A stretch of 64,000 nt of DNA from positions 17,147,192-17,211,191 of the forward strand of contig CM076854.1 in NCBI GenBank assembly GCA_039519185.1. The letters are read 5' to 3'. The notes below the pieces were generated by a model. It had not been told where the DNA came from and did not search any database. It saw only the letters and a program-made list of their open reading frames with translations. The translations under genes and the position numbers were made by a program. Every line of letters begins with the position of its first letter. The first letter of the stretch is position 1. The stretch comes from Astragalus membranaceus. Lineage: Eukaryota > Streptophyta > Magnoliopsida > Fabales > Fabaceae. Of the stretch, positions 11,280 to 21,380 are shown in pieces.

Positions 11280-13280
11280 GGTAGTTTTTTTTTTGTAACC
11301 TCCCCCCCATGTATTATTATCACAAACCTGCTGAGCCAGACGCCATGTATGTAGGTGACCAGGCTGAGGCTGAGGTTGCTCAGCATGATGATGAGGCTGC
11401 TGAGCAGGTTTTATTACACCGGTTGCATGTCCACTGCGTCCACAGACTACTACATATGGGAGAGGTAATACTTTTAATAATTTGTTTATTTTTTTACAAT
11501 TAACTACTTTTAATAATTTATTAATTACTTTTATTTTTTTATAGGACCGGGGTAAGATTAAAGTTGCTTCTCAATGGGGAAGATATACTGAAGATGAGAG
11601 CTCAGCAGCACCACCCACATATAGCAGGACGGTTGCAGCAGGCGCATCTGTTTGAGCTGGACATCACACCTCTCGGCAACATCAACCACGAGCTCATATC
11701 AGCTATTGTGGAGAGGTGGCATTCTGAGACCAGCTCATTCCACATGCCGTGGGGGGAGATGACAATGACGTTAGACGACGTGTCCGCGTTGCTCCACTTG
11801 CCGCTCACCGGCACACTGTTGGCGCATCGGCCACATTTTGACACTGCCGATGCTATTCGGGCTGGAGTTGACCTACTGGGCATAGACCACACAGCCTGCT
11901 GGGCAGAGTGTCAGTTCAACAGGGGACCGGCATTCCGATTTTCTTTCTTGACGGCCGCATACACACAGAACATGGAGCCCGGCCTTCTTGATCAGGCGAC
12001 ACGGTGCTATCTGCTACACTTGTTGGGCAGCTCCATTTTTGCCGACAAGAGTCACACATATGTCCCTGTCAAGTGGGTGACTCTTATTGTGCTCCACTTT
12101 GACCTGTGTGGCCAGTGGGCTTGGGGTCCAGGTGCTCTAGCTATTCTCTACGAGCAGCTGAATGATACTTGTTATGGAGAGACGTCGTAGATTGGCGGAT
12201 ACGCTTCTCTGCTGCAGGTAATTAATTAATTAATTATTTTTATTTCTTTTTAATTACTTTTATTTATATAATTACTTATTTGTTTTTTAATTATTTTAGT
12301 GCTAGATATATGAGTATTTCCCCACCATCGTGGTGCGGAAAGACTTCGGTGCCAGTGAACTTCCACGTTGCAGCAGGTGGGCGAACAAGAAGTGTGATAG
12401 TATCAAGCTTCCAGAGTTTCGGCAGCTGTTGGATGACTTGCCGAGGGAGCGGGTCATATGGTGCCCCTGGGACAACCACAGACAGACCCTCCGGTTTCAC
12501 AACATTTCATTATTCAGAGGTTGGCTGCTGTGGGGGGATGTGGCAGTGCCTTATATGCCAGACAGGGTCCGTTGGCAGTTTGGATATGTCCAGCAGATTC
12601 CTGATCCACCTATTTCGGGCCCACATCAGCTGATGTTCTATCAGTCACCAGCGCAGGCTTTCAGGGACAGCAGTCGACGGACATCCGTCCAGGGTGCTTG
12701 TGATGACGAGTACCTACCATGGTACTTGCAGGTGTCCATTCCCCGCCTGACTCCGGCTCCGCCTTCGCCTCCAGAGGATGCACCTGCAGCTGCTGAGGAT
12801 GTTGGTCCACTTCCCTTAGAGTCTAGGATGGAGAGAGCAGCTAGGCATGTCCAGGATGTCTATGATAGTCTTTTGGCAATCGACGACATTCCTAGGGATG
12901 TCTATGATAGTCTATTGACAGCTTTACAACTTTTGGACATTTAGTTGTATTATTTTTTGTATTTTTACTGTATTGAAACAGTATTGATACTGTATTATTA
13001 TTGTTTATTAGTTTAGCGAGTTTCGTTACATTTAATTATTTCGCGTAATTTTTTTTAATTTAAAAAAATATATTTTTTTTAAAATTTCCGGAAATACACA
13101 TATTTCTGAAAGGCAGAAATATGGGTTTTCCAAAAATACCTCAAAAATAAGTACTTCCGAAAGCATATTTCCGAAAATTTAAAAAAAAAAAAAATTTTTA
13201 ACGAAAAATTAAGAATATTTTGGGAATTTTTGGTAAAATAGGGGTATGAGGTCTAATGAGGGGGATAAAAAAAACTGCCC
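11280..13280 (+). mobile_element. TIR element carrying a PMD gene, copy 1
   Basis: The left end GGTAGTTTTTTTTTTGTAAC and the right end ATAAAAAAAACTGCCC are imperfect inverted repeats; homology continues inward for about 40 bp around TTTTACC/CATACCCC motifs. The flanks carry TAAACCATA (11271-11279) and CAAACCATA (13281-13289), a 9-bp duplication with one change, as Mutator-like elements make. Copy 2 shows the same structure. The internal gene encodes a plant mobile domain and no MULE transposase is visible. Confidence 0.65.
11309..12944 (+). pseudogene. PMD (MAIN-LIKE type) pseudogene, copy 1
   Basis: Three exons fit consensus splice sites: a remnant exon 1 to 11464, exon 2 at 11545-12217 and exon 3 at 12300-12944. 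Exon 2 carries the plant mobile domain (ELDITPLGNINHELISAIVE, then MTMTLDDVSALLHLPLTG). Exon 3 continues it (LPRERVIWCPWDNH, SLFRGWLLWGDVAVPYMPDR, VRWQFGYVQQIP). This is the family of Arabidopsis MAIN/MAIL1 and the 'phosphatase 7 long form homolog' proteins. Defects: most of exon 1 is deleted relative to copy 2, there is a frameshift early in exon 2, a TAG in place of CAG near 12188 (shared with copy 2), and a 24-bp in-frame deletion at about 12624. It is non-functional as it stands. Confidence 0.8.
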
Positions 13281-14149
13281 CAAACCATAAAACACGTGCC
13301 TTATGTACAGCAATCAAAAGCTAGTGATGGTATGAGAGTGACTTGTGCTCATTTGGCCCTGATTATTTGAACCACCTACCAAATGTTATGAAATAACAGC
13401 TCAACTGAGTGCACTACTACCCCAATAAGAATCGGTAAATAAAAATAGGAACATATAATACGAAGGGTATTTGTTCTCTTCAAAATTCAACATAACAACA
13501 CTAATAACACCGTGAATCAGTAAAGCAAAATAAATAAAAAGATCATAAATTTTATCATTAAATAAAAACATACTGAGTACCAACAATTACAGAATTGTCA
13601 TGTATCTACCTTACGCAAGTGCACAAAGAGTAGACTACAGTGGGGTATCGTGGGAAAGGGAAAAATTTTGATACTGAGGAAGCCGATATTAATCGGCCCA
13701 TTTTGATTGATTTATTTTTGAGCTTATCCAAAATAGGTTATGCAAATAAATAAGCTTTTATGTATTATTCATAAGCTTTTCAAAACAGTTTATGAAAAAC
13801 AGCTTATGGAGATACAATTTTTGCTAATGAGAACTTATAATTAAATTAACATAAAAGCTTATTTATTTGCATAAGCTATTATTTATAAACTCAAAAATAA
13901 GTCAATCCAAACGGGCGAAATGTGTTGATGAAAACATCAAGAAGTTGCCAACTTGAATGCTTTGAAAACCGGATGAAGAAATCCAAGCTCATCCTTGGCA
14001 TTAGGAACATTAATGTTCAATGGAAAAGAGCAACAGATTCTTAAAAGCTGCAAGAACGACAATGTTGATATTCTTTAAAGCTTCTCAGGAACCTTATATG
14101 ACACATTCAATTGGGTTAAGATAATGTCATTTTTCTATTATTTCACTTA

Positions 14150-14960
14150 GGCCCATGTTTCTCCCAACCCCCGTCCTACTCACCACACACCCACAAACCC
14201 TTCGAAATCTCAAAAATACCTTTGATGAATAAAAATGTTCCCAACGCATCCTTATTTTTTCTGCGCCCTATACCGTTCAGTTCAGTTGCCTGGTGTCGTG
14301 GCATATGTCTTGTGACACCTCCCCACAAGTTGAAATTTACAAAGGTCCGGCGTCAGGCCGCCGACCCCGAACCGTCCTGCTTATTTCCCTCAACTTAGTT
14401 ATTAGACATTGGTTAACCATGTGCAAATAATTGGTCCACTCAATTATGAGTTTGGTTAACTCAGCAATTTTACATTGGTTAACCATGTGCAAGAGTTTGG
14501 TTAACTATCAGCAATTTTACATTGGTTAACCATGTGCAAATAACTGGTCCACTCAATTATGAGTTTGGTTAACTCTCGGCAATTTGATGCATAGCACCAT
14601 AACTAATAAATGTAGAGTAACTAACAAGTTTTGTCAAGTCAGAGATTCTTCTATATGATTTCACCTCTTTCAATTTCAATTCATATAATTTCTGTTCAAT
14701 GTTAAATGGTATATTATCTACTACTACTACTACAAACTCTCCCTTTTCAATGTTACAGAATTCAAAAACTTCAAAACAACAAATTACAGTAGTACGGTAG
14801 TTTAGTACCGTACGAGTTGAGTACTAAAGTACCGTACCAGTTCAATTTTGGAGTGGGGGGTTTAGGAGTGTGTTTCACATTAGGGCAATTTTGGAATATT
14901 GGAGGTTAGGGGGTGTGTGGTGAGTAGGAGTAGGAGGGGGGGTTGGGAAAAGCATGGGCC
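14150..14960. mobile_element. Mutator-type MITE upstream of SKP1 copy 1
   Basis: Inverted ends GGCCCATGTTTCTCCCAACC and ...GGTTGGGAAAAGCATGGGCC extend inward through CCTACTCACCACACACCC and its complement, giving arms of 45 bp or more. Perfect 9-bp target duplications TTTCACTTA lie at 14141-14149 and 14961-14969. No ORF is evident. The same insertion is present in copy 2, so it predates the duplication. It contains the 66-bp minisatellite and a hairpin around tagtttagtaccgtac (about 14793-14842). Confidence 0.9.
14406..14586. repeat. 66-bp minisatellite in the SKP1 upstream MITE, copy 1
   Basis: The unit ACATTGGTTAACCATGTGCA...TTTGGTTAACTC...GCAATTTT is repeated three times; the middle unit is shortened by about 19 bp. 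Copy 2 has three full-length units at 28834-29032. Confidence 0.85.
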
Positions 14961-16071
14961 TTTCACTTAAGCCTCGTTAACACTTAAGCCTCCTAATAGA
15001 AAATCATAGCAGAACATTAAGCAAAGGTGTATGTGGACCAGATAGTTAAAGAAGTAAATATTAAACTGCTAGTAAACTAAGTTAACTATGACTCTGCTGT
15101 TTTTTTGTTATTATTCTGTTTTATTGTTAACATAAAGGAGTTGGTAATTAGTGAGGGAGTTAGTCAAGCTTAGTTCAGTCAAACACAAGAAAAGGAGAAT
15201 GAAATTTGCTACAGCAGTAAAAAGACTCTTCTGAAACCATAGTTAATGCACTTACATGGAGAACTCATTGATGGAGAAGAAAATGAAGAACTGATTCTAC
15301 TGGAAAGAATTTCTGTGTCATATTATTACACTGAAAGTGATGTAGGAGCAAGAATTGAGTTTAGCAACTCTAACTACTAAGGACAAAACAAAAACAATAT
15401 TGAGTTTAGTAAATATACTATTACTATCCTATATCAATATGGGAATAGAAGCAAGAATTGATTTATTACCTTAATAATTAAATAAACCACACAAAAAGAG
15501 TATCAAGTATACTTGCTCTTCAATCCCAATCATGACCCTGAGTTAAGAAAACACACGAGCGAAACCTTTTGGAAATGATGAACCTAGTAAAAATTAACAG
15601 AAATTAGAAAAGACTAAAATGAAACTCAAAAGAGTTTGTGTATTTTCTTATTGAAGCCTTATTGCCAAACTACCCAGATTCCCAGATTCAAGAAACAGAG
15701 CAACACTGCAGATACCAAAACTAAATGTACCCCTCGTACTCCCATTTCATTCATCTATATTTGCCATTCGAAAAAATGTAAATTTTAGTTTCAACAACAA
15801 ATTTTTCTTTTTTTCTTTGACAAAAACAATTAGTTTTCTTTTTTTGAGTAAAATTATTAGTTTGATGCATTTCAGATGCAGATCATAAATAGATGATACG
15901 AATATTCATAATAGGAGATTTTTTTTCGGAAAAAAAAATCTAATTAGTTTTTTTTCACAAGATCTAATGAGTACGGAATCTTACCGTTAGCTCTCTATCT
16001 TTTTTTCCTTAATTATCGCGATCCTTCTATGTTTTTCCCATTATAATCGCGATCCTTCAATCTTTTCTCCT

Positions 16072-16080
16072 TTATAAATA
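16072..16080 (+). promoter_or_regulatory. TATA box of SKP1-like copy 1
   Basis: TTATAAATA lies about 150 bp before the start codon. Two TCGCGATCCTTC motifs precede it (about 16016-16058). The same arrangement is conserved in copy 2. Confidence 0.6.
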
Positions 16081-16149
16081 CAAGTGAAACCAATGCAGTA
16101 TTTAGAATTCTGAATTCAGATTCAGAACTACAGTCGAATTAAGAAAAAA

Positions 16150-16166
16150 TTAGGGTTAGGGTTTTA
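16150..16166 (+). promoter_or_regulatory. Telo-box in the leader of SKP1-like copy 1
   Basis: TTAGGGTTAGGGTTTTA, an interstitial telomere-like motif of the kind found in 5' regions of plant housekeeping genes. It is identical in copy 2 at 30748-30764. A regulatory role is an inference from known telo-boxes. Confidence 0.55.
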
Positions 16167-16222
16167 CCTTTATTTGAGAAAAGCGAAGACAAGAAAGTCA
16201 TCCAAGTCAAAACCCCACAATC

Positions 16223-16660
16223 ATGTCAAAATCAGTGGCGCTGAAGAGTTCCGACGGCGAGACTTTCGAAGTCGACAAAGAAGTGGCGCTGATGTCGCAG
16301 ACGATCAAGCACACTATGGACGAATCCATCCTTTTGCCCAACGTTACCGCTAAGATCTTGGCAAAGGTTATTGAGTACTGCAAGAAGCACGTTGAGCACG
16401 TTGAGGGGGAAAGTTCCGACGATCTGAAGAATTGGGATGCTGAGTTCATGAAAGTTGACCAATCAACGCTCTTTGATCTCATCTTGGCTGCAAATTACTT
16501 GAATATTAAGAGTTTATTGGATCTCACTTGCATGACTGTAGCAGATATATTTAAGGGGAAAACACCAGAGCAAATTCGCAACACTTTCAACATTAAGAAT
16601 GATTATGCTAAAGAGGAGGAGGAGGAAGTTCGTAGGGAAAATCAATGGGCATTTGAGTGA
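16223..16660 (+). CDS. SKP1-like protein, copy 1 (145 aa)
   Basis: SKP1 is the adaptor of SCF ubiquitin ligases; it joins cullin-1 to F-box proteins in the cytosol and nucleus. The single-exon ORF starts MSKSVALKSSDGETFEVD (Skp1 POZ fold, residues about 5-60). It has LPNVTAKILAKVIEYCKKH and WDAEFMKVDQSTLFDLILAA, then the F-box-binding C-terminal domain with NYLNIKSLLDLTC and the hallmark NQWAFE end. Length is near normal for plant ASK proteins. It lacks four residues (DCPD) after HTMD that copy 2 retains, from a 12-bp deletion between GACGA repeats. Otherwise I count five substitutions against copy 2. No intron is seen, whereas typical plant SKP1 genes such as ASK1 have one. A TATA box and telo-box lie upstream. 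The gene appears intact; whether it is expressed is unknown. Confidence 0.93.
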   Translation: MSKSVALKSSDGETFEVDKEVALMSQTIKHTMDESILLPNVTAKILAKVIEYCKKHVEHVEGESSDDLKNWDAEFMKVDQSTLFDLILAANYLNIKSLLDLTCMTVADIFKGKTPEQIRNTFNIKNDYAKEEEEEVRRENQWAFE

Positions 16661-16978
16661 TGATGTTAATTAAGCTCTTAAATTCTCTATGGAAGCTTTT
16701 TATTTTTAGGGAAATTATTAAATTTTCTGCGAAAGCTATGCAGTATACACTAGGGATTTATGTTTTTTGATTTGTTGCTTCTATTTGTTTTCTTCTTTCG
16801 TCAAAAATTGGTAGTGCCGTTTTCTTTTGCATATTTTTGGTGACCATCTTCCTCCCCTTACATGTGCTATGATTATTCGATATTTTTGTTGATTATCTTT
16901 CTAGATGAACTTAAAAGGGATTTGGCTAGTACCCGAATTCTATTGGAATAAAGATGAACTTAAAATCCGCTCGGACCG

Positions 16979-17158
16979 TAATTAGTACTTCCTCTGCCTC
17001 AAGACTCTTTGGACACTTTTTTCCTCAAATTATAAAACATTTTTTCTCAAATAATAAAATATTTTGCTTACTAAAAAAACGAAAGTCCTAATAACCAACA
17101 TATTCTCTTCCTCCCATCTTTTTTCTCCTTTTCTTTCTCTTTCAAGTCCCTTTCTCCT
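16979..17158. repeat. Stowaway-like MITE remnant 3' of SKP1
   Basis: One end resembling TACTTCCTCTGCCTCAAGACTC is present here and, slightly changed, in copy 2 (about 31598). No matching opposite end was found. The duplication ends shortly downstream in a pyrimidine-rich tract. Confidence 0.4.
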
Positions 17159-17372
17159 CCATCTTTGCGATTTCATTCCATTTTTGGAATAATCTCGAAA
17201 TCCATCATTCAATCAATGAATCTTGATTCTTATTCATCAATTTGGGACCCTAATTTACGAATCCCCACTTCTCTTCTCCCTCACCCTCGAATTCCTTCAT
17301 ATCTTCTTCTCCTTGTACCATTCGCAACAACCACCAAGTCACGCCCAAACACACCATGAAGCCGCCACCACC

Positions 17373-17586
17373 TGTAACAGCCCAGGTCCAACGCATTGGC
17401 CACCCCAGCACTGTTACATCACGGTCTTCTCTAATCAATTGGTAGTGGGAGGTGTGTTTAACTTGCACTTATGCCTCAGGTGCAAGGTTCGATTCCCACG
17501 GAAGGCAAAAATTCTACAAGGGGGGTAGAGAAGACCGTGATGTAATAGTGCTGGGGTGGGCAATGCGTTGGACCTGGGCTGTTACA
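17373..17586. mobile_element. 214-bp foldback element with internal B box
   Basis: The 60-bp arms 17373-17432 and 17527-17586 are reverse complements with only two mismatches, starting TGTAACAGCCCAGGTCC. The 94-bp centre contains a perfect pol III B box GGTTCGATTCCC (17486-17497) and, about 40 bp before it, TTGGTAGTGGGAGG, which could be an A box. CCACC lies on both sides, a possible 5-bp target duplication, but the region is CCA-rich so this is weak. It could be a SINE trapped between inverted repeats or a new foldback family. Confidence 0.7.
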
Positions 17587-18822
17587 CCACCAAACCAGAA
17601 CAACCTCAACCACGAGTCACTATCGAAGCTTCTCCTTTTCGATTCTTCTCCATTTTCGCGAACCCCTTGCTGCCAGCCTGTCACCACAACTAGTCGCGCT
17701 CCCTACCACTGTCAGCACCACCACGACCTCACCCTGATCCGCCACCCCTACACTGTTCTCAGTCACGAGCCAAACGCTACACTCCTTCCTTCATTGATTT
17801 TGCTCAACTCAGAATTGTTCCTTGAATTTCTAAGCCATGCGTATGAATTATTGGAGGAAACCGAATCTCAAACATTCTTGTTTGGCATTGTGGAGTGTAT
17901 TTGACTGTGAAATAGACTTCCATATGAACCAGAAACTTCTAAGAGGTATGTTGGTTTTGCTCCCCGTTCAACCCCTAATGATTTGTTCTACTCTCCTCAG
18001 TCTCATTAACTCCAAATTGTCTCGTTACGTCTGTGCCTAGCAAACTGTCATCAAAACACTGGGGGTACCCTGACTAGACTCTAGCTATTTCCCAGTATGT
18101 GAGGGCACTTGCATCCTCTTTCCCAGAGTTAGATGGATCCTGATTTATCGTTGGAGTAGTGGGTAGGACCGTCTTGACGTTGTAGTCATAAACCCGTGCG
18201 TTAGACTAAGAAGATGATCTTAGTTGATGATTGACTGTGTATGCACGTTATGTTCGTCGTATCCACGTGTCGCAGTATGGACATGTTGTATTTGTCACTT
18301 TTTAGGGAGTGACTGTTTGACAGTGATTTGATGGATTGTGATAGTCTTTTTTGTTTTAGTTTCAGTCTTATGTTCCTAATATGGTTTGGACGCTCTTTCT
18401 TACCCAAGCACCAGTTTTTTTTAGATTCACTTCCAGGTGTCATCGGGGCAGCCTTCTATGATCGTGCCTTAGCGAAGACGTGATCACTGCAGATCACCCA
18501 GTAGCTTGTAAAAGGATTCTACGCGTTGATGTTGTTCTATTTATTTAATTGGATTAAAGGTTAATTGCTCTGATCATGTGATATCGGGATTTGGGTTTTA
18601 CTTTTATATTGTGTTTAAAGTTATTTTTGTTTACTACACTGAAAGAAAGGTTTTATCACTTCAACCTTTAATATTATTATGAACCGTGTTTATATGATTC
18701 TGAGGAATTCAATGACATCGTTTACTCGCGAAAAGTGTTTCAGAAGATTGCGAATATTATTTTGAAAAACAAGTTTACTCATTTTTCGCACTTTTTCATT
18801 TTTCGGGGTAAAGGGTGTCACA
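17587..18822 (+). mobile_element. LTR remnant (3' end defined)
   Basis: The sequence ends GGGGTAAAGGGTGTCACA at 18822, then TTTAG and a tRNA-iMet primer site. This is the standard order for a 5' LTR of a Ty3/gypsy element such as Tekay. The LTR start was not found; the left limit given is simply the end of the foldback element. Confidence 0.45.
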
Positions 18823-18827
18823 TTTAG

Positions 18828-18839
18828 TGGTATCAGAGC
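18828..18839 (+). other. tRNA-iMet primer-binding site
   Basis: TGGTATCAGAGC, the complement of the initiator tRNA-Met 3' end, lies five bases after the LTR terminus. Confidence 0.8.
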
Positions 18840-20135
18840 AGTTCGGTCCTAACTGGACTGTTTGTGTGGCTTATTGTGTTTCCGATGTGTGAACTCTGAG
18901 TAGAGTTGCATTCATTGCTTATTTTATTTTTGATAGTCGTGAAGTTAACCAAATTAGTTGGTTAAGTTCTATAGAAAATGGGATGAGTTATAGGAATTCT
19001 TTGGATTAGGAAGAATCTCAAAGTTAGATCGGATAGAAAGAAGTTAGAATCCAAGTGAGAACCCAAATATCTCTTTCCTTAAAGAGAATTTTTCATAGAG
19101 CTCGGAAGTAACGATGTGACGCGGACATTTTTACATTCAATCCCTATCAAAGATCCTCATATATAGAGCCATTTGTGAGTTGTGTAGTTATTATTGCTTA
19201 AGTCACCTGGCTAGAAGAGTAGGAGGGATTGATCACCCCAATTACTTTTTGCCGGTAATTGAGCAACAATGACCACAGTAGATGGGTAGTTTTAGAATTT
19301 GGGATTCTAGAGTAAGTGAGACATAGTAAGAGTAAAGTTTGGCTTGCAAGTAGACCCTGAAAACCTCGTAAATAAGTGAATAGCAATTGTGGAGTCCATG
19401 AGTAGGACCCTAGTGTATCAATGAGTACCTCTTATAAAGTATAGTGATGCCTGCTACTTTGTTCCGCTTATTAGATATTAAATCCTTCCAATGAAGTTTA
19501 GTGTGAACCTTTTTAGGATAAGCAATCTTGTTGAGGATATCCAAAATGTTAGACTTGCATTTCATTGACCAAGAAATTCTTTTCCTTGCAATTTAAGCAT
19601 TTTTCCTATATGACCATTTCCTTCCTCGAGACTGTATTAGACCAGTGAGGAGATAAAGTACATCGTTTCTTCATAGTCTAAAAATTCCTTTGTACATTGA
19701 ACGTTCACTATTCCTTGTCATAGAGCTTTCACAGTGTAAGTTTGTATCTTGTCTTTCGTTGATGCCTTCCTTTCCCTACATTTGCCTAAATTATATTAGG
19801 TGATGTTGAATCTAGACAATATTAATGAAATTTTACTTATTTAACATTTATTGTAGAAACCTTAAATAATTTACGAGAGATAGTGTTTATTTCCCTCATT
19901 TTTTTTTATTTTCAAAAAAAATTTTGAAAGAAATTTTTTTGTCAATTTAATCAAAATGGAAAATAAACATCACACGTGTTCACACAGTCACACATAGGTT
20001 CGAACCCAAGAGGCAATATCTCCATGCCGCTAAAATTGTCAATACAATCAAGTGTGGACTCTTGACGGAAGCTTTTAAAAATTAACATTACAATAAAAAC
20101 ACTTTTAACAACAAAAAACACTTTTAACCAAAATC

Positions 20136-20318
20136 ATTGACCCAGTGGCTTAATCTACCCTGAGATGCGGGCGGCCGACCCAGTGTTTCCAGGTTCGATT
20201 CCCATAGTGGATAAACTCGAGGTTGATCAATGCGAAATTTGATCCTAATCACATGCGAAAATCTTTTGTTGAAAGTGTTATGACACTCCGTAGATAGCTT
20301 GCAATAATTCAAACAAAA
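20136..20318 (+). mobile_element. SINE-like repeat (copy 2)
   Basis: This is the duplicate of 10214-10398. The B box here is perfect (GGTTCGATTCCC, 20192-20203), about 40 bp after a possible A box in 'tggcttaatctaccctgag', with an A-rich tail. Confidence 0.45.
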
Positions 20319-21380
20319 AAGTTACAATAGATAATATTTTTAACGGTAATAAAAATAACCGCCAAAGGTTTTGCATGCAATCATACTATGATCATCATCT
20401 ATGTGGGGTCAGTAAAAGTTTTACCAACAATTACGGTGATTGTCGTTAAATTCTCTATCATCTATTTCTTGGACTATTTTTTTGATTAGGATCTATTTCT
20501 TGGACTACAAGAAAATAGTTGCTAATTTCTTGGACTATTTGATTAGCAACTACTTTTTTTTTGACAAATTTGATTAGCAATTTTTAGAAATTATAATCAC
20601 GTCTTTTTTATTATAATAAAGTTTAGGTGAGTTGGACTTCGATAGCTCACTAGGGTCAGCGCATATCTCTTGACTCTTTGAGCTTTTTTTCTTCCAAATT
20701 TATATTAATTATTCATGTCAAAAAAAATTAATATTAGTTCTAAAAAGTAAAATATATTTCATAAAATTCACAGTTATTGTATCCTTGTGTATAATATACT
20801 GCTTGTGTGTGTGTATTCAGAACAAATACCATAATAAAAAATATGATCATTTCCATTAGCAAAAATACAAAAGAAATTAGAAAAATATGATAATGGTCAA
20901 CACAATATTCACACCTAGCTCCAAAAATCAAAAATTGGGGGTCTACAAAAATCTGTTGCTATGTGGTACATACGCAATGTGACGTAGGAAGCTCACCTCC
21001 CGGTTCAAAAATGCTGCTGCATATGCATATACAACATTGTACATCTACAATAGATCAATCAGATAGCAAAGCAATTAAAATTGTAGAAGCAACAAATACC
21101 CTTATCCATCACTTCTGCACATGCTTTCAAAGCATAGAGAATGGGGTAGAGATATATATGCACTCGATCAAGCTGGGTGCCATTAAATCCATCAACAATG
21201 CCTACCATAAACCATAGGCAGTTTTTTTTTGTAACCACCCCCCCTTTTACCCCATACCCCCAAATTGACAAATACCCTTAAAAAAATGTTAAAAAACAAA
21301 TTCATTCCTCATTCCATCATATTTTCAGAAAAAGTAAGTTTTTATCGCTAAACTTTCCGAAAATAGACGTATTTTCGGAA

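Larger units (their letters stand above)
9859..17158 (+). repeat. Segmental duplication, copy 1
   Basis: Aligned by eye, this segment matches 19781-23458 plus 27496-31774 in the same order and orientation. The first base-level agreement is TTTGCCTAAATTATATTAGG and the last is TTTCTCTTTCAAGTCCCT. It contains a SINE-like repeat, a PMD-carrying TIR element, an 811-bp Mutator-type MITE, a minisatellite and a SKP1-like gene. Copy-specific deletions are seen in PMD exon 1, in the SKP1 upstream region (about 170 bp near 13995 and about 200 bp near 14985) and in SKP1 itself (12 bp). Confidence 0.92.
17159..19780. other. Spacer between the two duplication copies
   Basis: This holds no convincing gene. 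It contains a foldback element (17373-17586), a sequence ending as an LTR (GGGTGTCACA at 18822) and a tRNA-Met primer site. About 950 bp of AT-rich possible retrotransposon leader follows without a readable gag. Short ORFs here match nothing I recognise. Confidence 0.5.

Noticed and set aside
13401..13586. 61-codon minus-strand ORF conserved in both duplication copies (also 27667-27852)
   Set aside because: Conservation is explained by the duplication. The peptide is Phe/Leu-rich with no domain and the surrounding non-coding DNA is equally similar.
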